Of a DNA stretch of 44,609 nucleotides, positions 41,610-44,609 are shown one piece after another. Positions within the stretch are counted from its first letter, which is position 1, and each line of letters starts with the position of its first letter. Made by a program: the position numbers and the translations under genes. The notes under the pieces are model-generated. The model made no database searches. It was not told the origin of the DNA and saw only the letters and a list, made by a program, of their open reading frames with translations. Where the stretch lies: positions 1 to 44,609 of the forward strand of contig NZ_JAMGBG010000156.1 in the NCBI RefSeq assembly GCF_023516595.1, read 5' to 3'. Source of the stretch: Streptomyces neyagawaensis. GTDB taxonomy: Bacteria; Actinomycetota; Actinomycetes; Streptomycetales; Streptomycetaceae.

Positions 41610-42572
41610 ATGATCGAGCTCGAGGGGCTGACCAAGCGGTACGGGGAGAAGGTGGCCGTCAACAACCTCTCCTTCGCGGTCAGGCCCGGCATGGTGACGG
41701 GCTTTCTCGGGCCGAACGGCGCGGGGAAGTCGACGACGATGCGGATGATCCTCGGACTCGACCGGCCGACCGCGGGGGATGTGCGGATCGACGGCACGCA
41801 CTACGACCGGCTCAAGGACCCGCTGACGTACATCGGCGCGCTGCTCGACGCCAAGGCCGTGCACGGCGGGCGGAGCGCGTTCAACCATCTGCTGTGCCTC
41901 GCGCAGAGCAACGGGATCCCCCGGGCGCGGGTGCACGAGGTACTGGACACGGTGGGCCTCACCCCGGTCGCCCGGAAGAAGGCGAAGGGCTTCTCCCTCG
42001 GCATGGGGCAGCGGCTCGGCATCGCGGGCGCCCTCCTCGGCGACCCGCGGATCCTGATGTTCGACGAGCCGGTCAACGGACTCGACCCCGAGGGCATCCA
42101 CTGGATCCGCACCCTGATGAAGTCCTTGGCCGCCCAGGGCCGGACGGTGTTCGTGTCGTCCCACCTGATGAGCGAGATGGCCCTGACCGCCGATCACCTG
42201 GTCGTGATCGGGCAGGGGCGGCTGCTCGCCGACACCTCCATGGCCGACTTCATCCAGCGGAACTCACGCACGTACGTGCGCGTCCGCACCCCGCAGCCCG
42301 AGCAGTTGTCCGATGTGCTGGCGGCGGCCGGGATCACCGTCCTGCGGACGGGTGACGGCGCGTTCGAGGTGGACGGCGGCAAGGCCGAGCACATCGGGGA
42401 GCTGGCGGCCCGGCACCAGGTCGTCCTGCACGAGCTGAGCCCGCAGCAGGCCTCACTGGAGGAGGCGTTCATGCGGCTGACGGCCGAGTCGGTGGAGTAC
42501 CACGCCCACTCCGGGGCCGGGGACGTTCCCGCGGCCCGGGCGTGGGGCGAGGGCTGGAAGGGAGAGGGCTGA
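41610..42572 (+). CDS. ABC transporter ATP-binding protein (CcmA/BcrA-type), first copy
   Basis: 320 residues. Nucleotide-binding motifs: Walker A GPNGAGKST, signature FSLGMGQRLGIAGALL, Walker B ILMFDEPVNGLDPEGIHW and the switch His in VSSHLMSEM. The C-terminal DUF4162-like part (from about 215) ends with an extension. The sequence is closely similar to the ATPase at 43522, so the two are paralogues. The permease gene follows after 2 nt. Members of this family export antibiotics, lipids or peptides; the substrate here is unknown. Confidence 0.94.
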   Translation: MIELEGLTKRYGEKVAVNNLSFAVRPGMVTGFLGPNGAGKSTTMRMILGLDRPTAGDVRIDGTHYDRLKDPLTYIGALLDAKAVHGGRSAFNHLLCLAQSNGIPRARVHEVLDTVGLTPVARKKAKGFSLGMGQRLGIAGALLGDPRILMFDEPVNGLDPEGIHWIRTLMKSLAAQGRTVFVSSHLMSEMALTADHLVVIGQGRLLADTSMADFIQRNSRTYVRVRTPQPEQLSDVLAAAGITVLRTGDGAFEVDGGKAEHIGELAARHQVVLHELSPQQASLEEAFMRLTAESVEYHAHSGAGDVPAARAWGEGWKGEG

Positions 42573-42574
42573 GT

Positions 42575-43345
42575 ATGGCCGCCGCACAGGTCGTACGGTC
42601 GGAGTGGACCAAGATCCGGTCGGTGGCGTCCACGGTGTGGACGCTGTCCCTCGCGGTGGTCGTCACCGTCGCGCTCGGCATCCTCATCTCGCTGCTGTCC
42701 CGGCACGAGTTCGACAACCTGAGCCGTACGGAGCGGCTCTCCTTCGATCCGACGTTCGTGAGCTTCGCGGGGATGAGCCTCGGTCAGCTGGCGATGATCG
42801 TGTTCGGGGTGCTGGTGGTGTCGAACGAGTACAGCACCGGGATGATCCGCACCTCGCTGGCGGCGGTGCCGCAGCGGGGCACGTTCCTCTTCAGCAAGCT
42901 GGCGGTGGCGACCGCACTCGCGTTCGGAGTGGGACTCGCGACCAGCTTCGTGACGTTCTTCCTCGGACAGGCGATGCTCGGGGAGCACCGGGCCGCCATC
43001 GGCGATCCGGGCGTACTGCGCGCGGTCATCGGCGGCGGGCTCTACATGACGCTCATCGCGGTGTTCTCCATGGGGATCGCGGCGATCCTCCGCGGCCCGC
43101 TGCTGTCGCTCGGCATCCTGATGCCGTTCTTCTTCCTGATCTCCAACATCCTGGGCAACGTCGGCGCCACCGAGAAGGTCGGCCGCTATCTGCCCGACCA
43201 GGCCGGCAGCAGCATCATGCGCGTGGTCACCCCGGTGGACGACGACACCCCGTACGGGCCCTGGGGCGGCCTCGGGATCATGGCGCTGTGGGTGCTGGCC
43301 GCGCTGCTCGGCGGGTTCCTGTCGCTGAAGAAGCGCGACGCATGA
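42575..43345 (+). CDS. ABC-2-type transporter permease
   Basis: 256 residues with six predicted membrane helices: TVWTLSLAVVVTVALGILISLL, MSLGQLAMIVFGVLVVSNE, LAVATALAFGVGLATSFVTFFLG, AVIGGGLYMTLIAVFSMGIAAIL, LLSLGILMPFFFLISNIL and GLGIMALWVLAALLGGFLSL. The motif NEYSTGMIRTSLAAVPQR is typical of ABC-2 permeases. ATG 42575 follows the ATPase stop by 2 nt with GGGAGAGG upstream. It pairs with the first ATPase to form a half-transporter pair. Confidence 0.93.
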   Translation: MAAAQVVRSEWTKIRSVASTVWTLSLAVVVTVALGILISLLSRHEFDNLSRTERLSFDPTFVSFAGMSLGQLAMIVFGVLVVSNEYSTGMIRTSLAAVPQRGTFLFSKLAVATALAFGVGLATSFVTFFLGQAMLGEHRAAIGDPGVLRAVIGGGLYMTLIAVFSMGIAAILRGPLLSLGILMPFFFLISNILGNVGATEKVGRYLPDQAGSSIMRVVTPVDDDTPYGPWGGLGIMALWVLAALLGGFLSLKKRDA

Positions 43346-43521
43346 CCGAGGGGCCTGACCAGGCGAAACGTACATGCCAAGTCGGCGACCGTGTGACCTG
43401 CGCGGTTTTACTTACTCTTGAGCGGAACCGTCAAGGCCCGGATAAGCTCCTAACCCTTACGGGGGCGTGCGCCCCGACGTCCTGAGACGAGACGTCCTGA
43501 ACCGTTCGATGGGTGCGGAGC

Positions 43522-44609
43522 ATGATCGAGGCAGTCGGCCTGACTAAGCGCTATGGCGCGAAGACAGCCGTGTACAACCTTTCCTTCCAGGTGCGGCCAG
43601 GGGCCGTCACCGGCTTCCTGGGGCCCAACGGCTCCGGCAAGTCGACGACGATGCGCATGATCCTCGGCCTGGACAACCCCACCTCCGGGCAGGTGACGAT
43701 CGGCGGCTACCCGTACCGCAAGCTGCCGAACGCCGCCCGCCAGGTCGGTGCCCTGCTCGACGCCAAGGCGGTGCACGGCGGCCGGTCCGCCCGCAACCAC
43801 CTGCTGTCCCTGGCGCAGCTGTCGGGCATCCCGGCCCGCCGGGTGGACGAGGTGCTCGGCGTGGTCGGCCTCCAGGACGTGGCCAAGAAGCGCTCCAAGG
43901 GCTTCTCCCTCGGCATGGGCCAGCGGCTCGGCATCGCCGCCGCCCTGCTCGGCGACCCCCAGGTGCTGCTGTTCGACGAGCCGGTCAACGGCCTCGACCC
44001 CGAGGGCATCCTCTGGGTGCGCAACCTGATGAAGGCGCTCGCCGCGGAGGGCCGTACGGTCTTCGTGTCCTCGCACCTGATGAGCGAGATGGCGCTGACC
44101 GCCGACCACCTGATCGTGATCGGGCGCGGCCAGCTGCTCTCCGACATGAGCGTCAAGGACTTCATCTCGGCGAACTCCGCCGACTTCGCGCGGGTCCGGA
44201 CCCCGGACACCGAGCCGCAGCTGCGCGAGAAGCTGACGACCGCGCTGACCGAGGCCGGCGGCCAGGTGCTGCCCGAGCAGGACGGCGCGCTGCGGGTCAT
44301 GGGCCTGCCGCTGCCCCGCATCAGCGACCTCGCGCACGACGCCGACGTACGCCTGTGGGAGCTGTCCCCGCACCAGGCGTCTCTGGAGGAGGCGTACATG
44401 CGGATGACGCAGGGCGCCGTGGACTACCGCTCGACGATCGACCAGAAGGCCGGGCTCCAGCAGCCCCTGCCGCCCGGCGCGCAGCCGCCGATGCCGGTTC
44501 CGGGCCAGGGCCAGCCCGGCTGGTACGCGCCGCCCGCGCCGCAGCAGGGCGGCCAGCAGTTCGCGCCGCCGCAGGGCCAGCCGCCGGCCGGCCCGTACGG
44601 GGCTCCGGC
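43522..44609 (+). CDS. ABC transporter ATP-binding protein, second copy, 3' end outside the window
   Basis: At least 362 residues, open at the window edge. Motifs: Walker A GPNGSGKST, signature FSLGMGQRLGIAAALL, Walker B VLLFDEPVNGLDPEG and VSSHLMSEM. After the conserved ending SLEEAYMRMTQGAVDYRS there is a Pro/Gln/Gly-rich tail (PPGAQPPMPVPGQGQPGWYAPPAPQQ) absent from the first copy. It lies 176 bp after the permease, with no gene in that gap. Its own permease is probably just beyond the window. Confidence 0.92.
   Translation, partial: MIEAVGLTKRYGAKTAVYNLSFQVRPGAVTGFLGPNGSGKSTTMRMILGLDNPTSGQVTIGGYPYRKLPNAARQVGALLDAKAVHGGRSARNHLLSLAQLSGIPARRVDEVLGVVGLQDVAKKRSKGFSLGMGQRLGIAAALLGDPQVLLFDEPVNGLDPEGILWVRNLMKALAAEGRTVFVSSHLMSEMALTADHLIVIGRGQLLSDMSVKDFISANSADFARVRTPDTEPQLREKLTTALTEAGGQVLPEQDGALRVMGLPLPRISDLAHDADVRLWELSPHQASLEEAYMRMTQGAVDYRSTIDQKAGLQQPLPPGAQPPMPVPGQGQPGWYAPPAPQQGGQQFAPPQGQPPAGPYGAP

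Noticed and set aside
1..44609. tRNA or rRNA genes
   Set aside because: I saw no cloverleaf-like sequence with T-loop consensus and no rRNA similarity, though a tool search would be needed to exclude tRNAs fully.

Overview
The window looks like chromosomal DNA of a Streptomyces. It is very GC-rich with strongly GC-biased third codon positions. It carries the polarised-growth coiled-coil genes scy and filP, actinobacterial families such as DUF6114, DUF6230 and DUF3817, and several genes whose start codon lies only 6-8 nt after a TAnnnT -10 box, as in leaderless actinomycete mRNAs. From memory, the gene order resembles the S. coelicolor SCO54xx region around pfkA, pta, ackA, pyk, icmA, meaB, scy and filP. 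I could not run a comparison.

Layout. 1-5.5 kb: the end of a CitA/DpiB-type sensor kinase, its response regulator, a sugar ABC importer (lipoprotein plus two permeases, no ATPase) and a double-HTH XRE regulator. 5.6-11.9 kb: glycolysis and acetate overflow (pfkA divergent from pta-ackA, then pyk with its own promoter and a strong terminator). 12-14.8 kb: a three-gene envelope operon (DUF6230, DUF6114, a large secreted low-complexity protein). 15.4-17.2 kb: a thioredoxin/TPR chaperedoxin and a TetR regulator, divergent around a perfect palindrome. 17.3-20 kb: isobutyryl-CoA mutase large subunit (icmA) with a 22-bp perfect palindrome at its promoter, a DUF3817 membrane protein and a MarR regulator. 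20.1-25.1 kb: a secreted GH6 glucanase, a galactose-oxidase-like copper oxidase (glxA) and a cellulose-synthase-like GT2 enzyme (cslA). 25.15-26.55 kb: a TnpB-only IS200/IS605-type element. 26.5-29.4 kb: an MTH1187-family protein, a second DUF3817 protein and three consecutive AIM24-family genes. 29.5-33.1 kb: a MarR regulator, an OmpR-type two-component system and a divergent PepSY protein. 33.4-36.2 kb: meaB, thiolase and methylmalonyl-CoA epimerase. 36.4-44.6 kb: scy, filP and an ABC exporter region with two paralogous ATPases, the second cut by the window end.

The genes form three functional blocks: central carbon flux to acetyl phosphate and acetate; branched and odd-chain acyl-CoA metabolism (icmA, meaB, epimerase, thiolase); and tip growth (cslA/glxA/GH6 for an apical beta-glucan, Scy and FilP for the apical scaffold).

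The most interesting observation is the TnpB element. Its ends match IS608-style cleavage sites (TTAC before the left end, TCAA as the right end). The insertion falls exactly on the stop codon of the MTH1187-family gene. Joining the two flanks restores a stop codon in frame (GAG TAA), and with the element present the gene ends GAT TGA. The insertion therefore costs only a Glu-to-Asp change, and it predicts both the guide and the TAM of the element's RNA.
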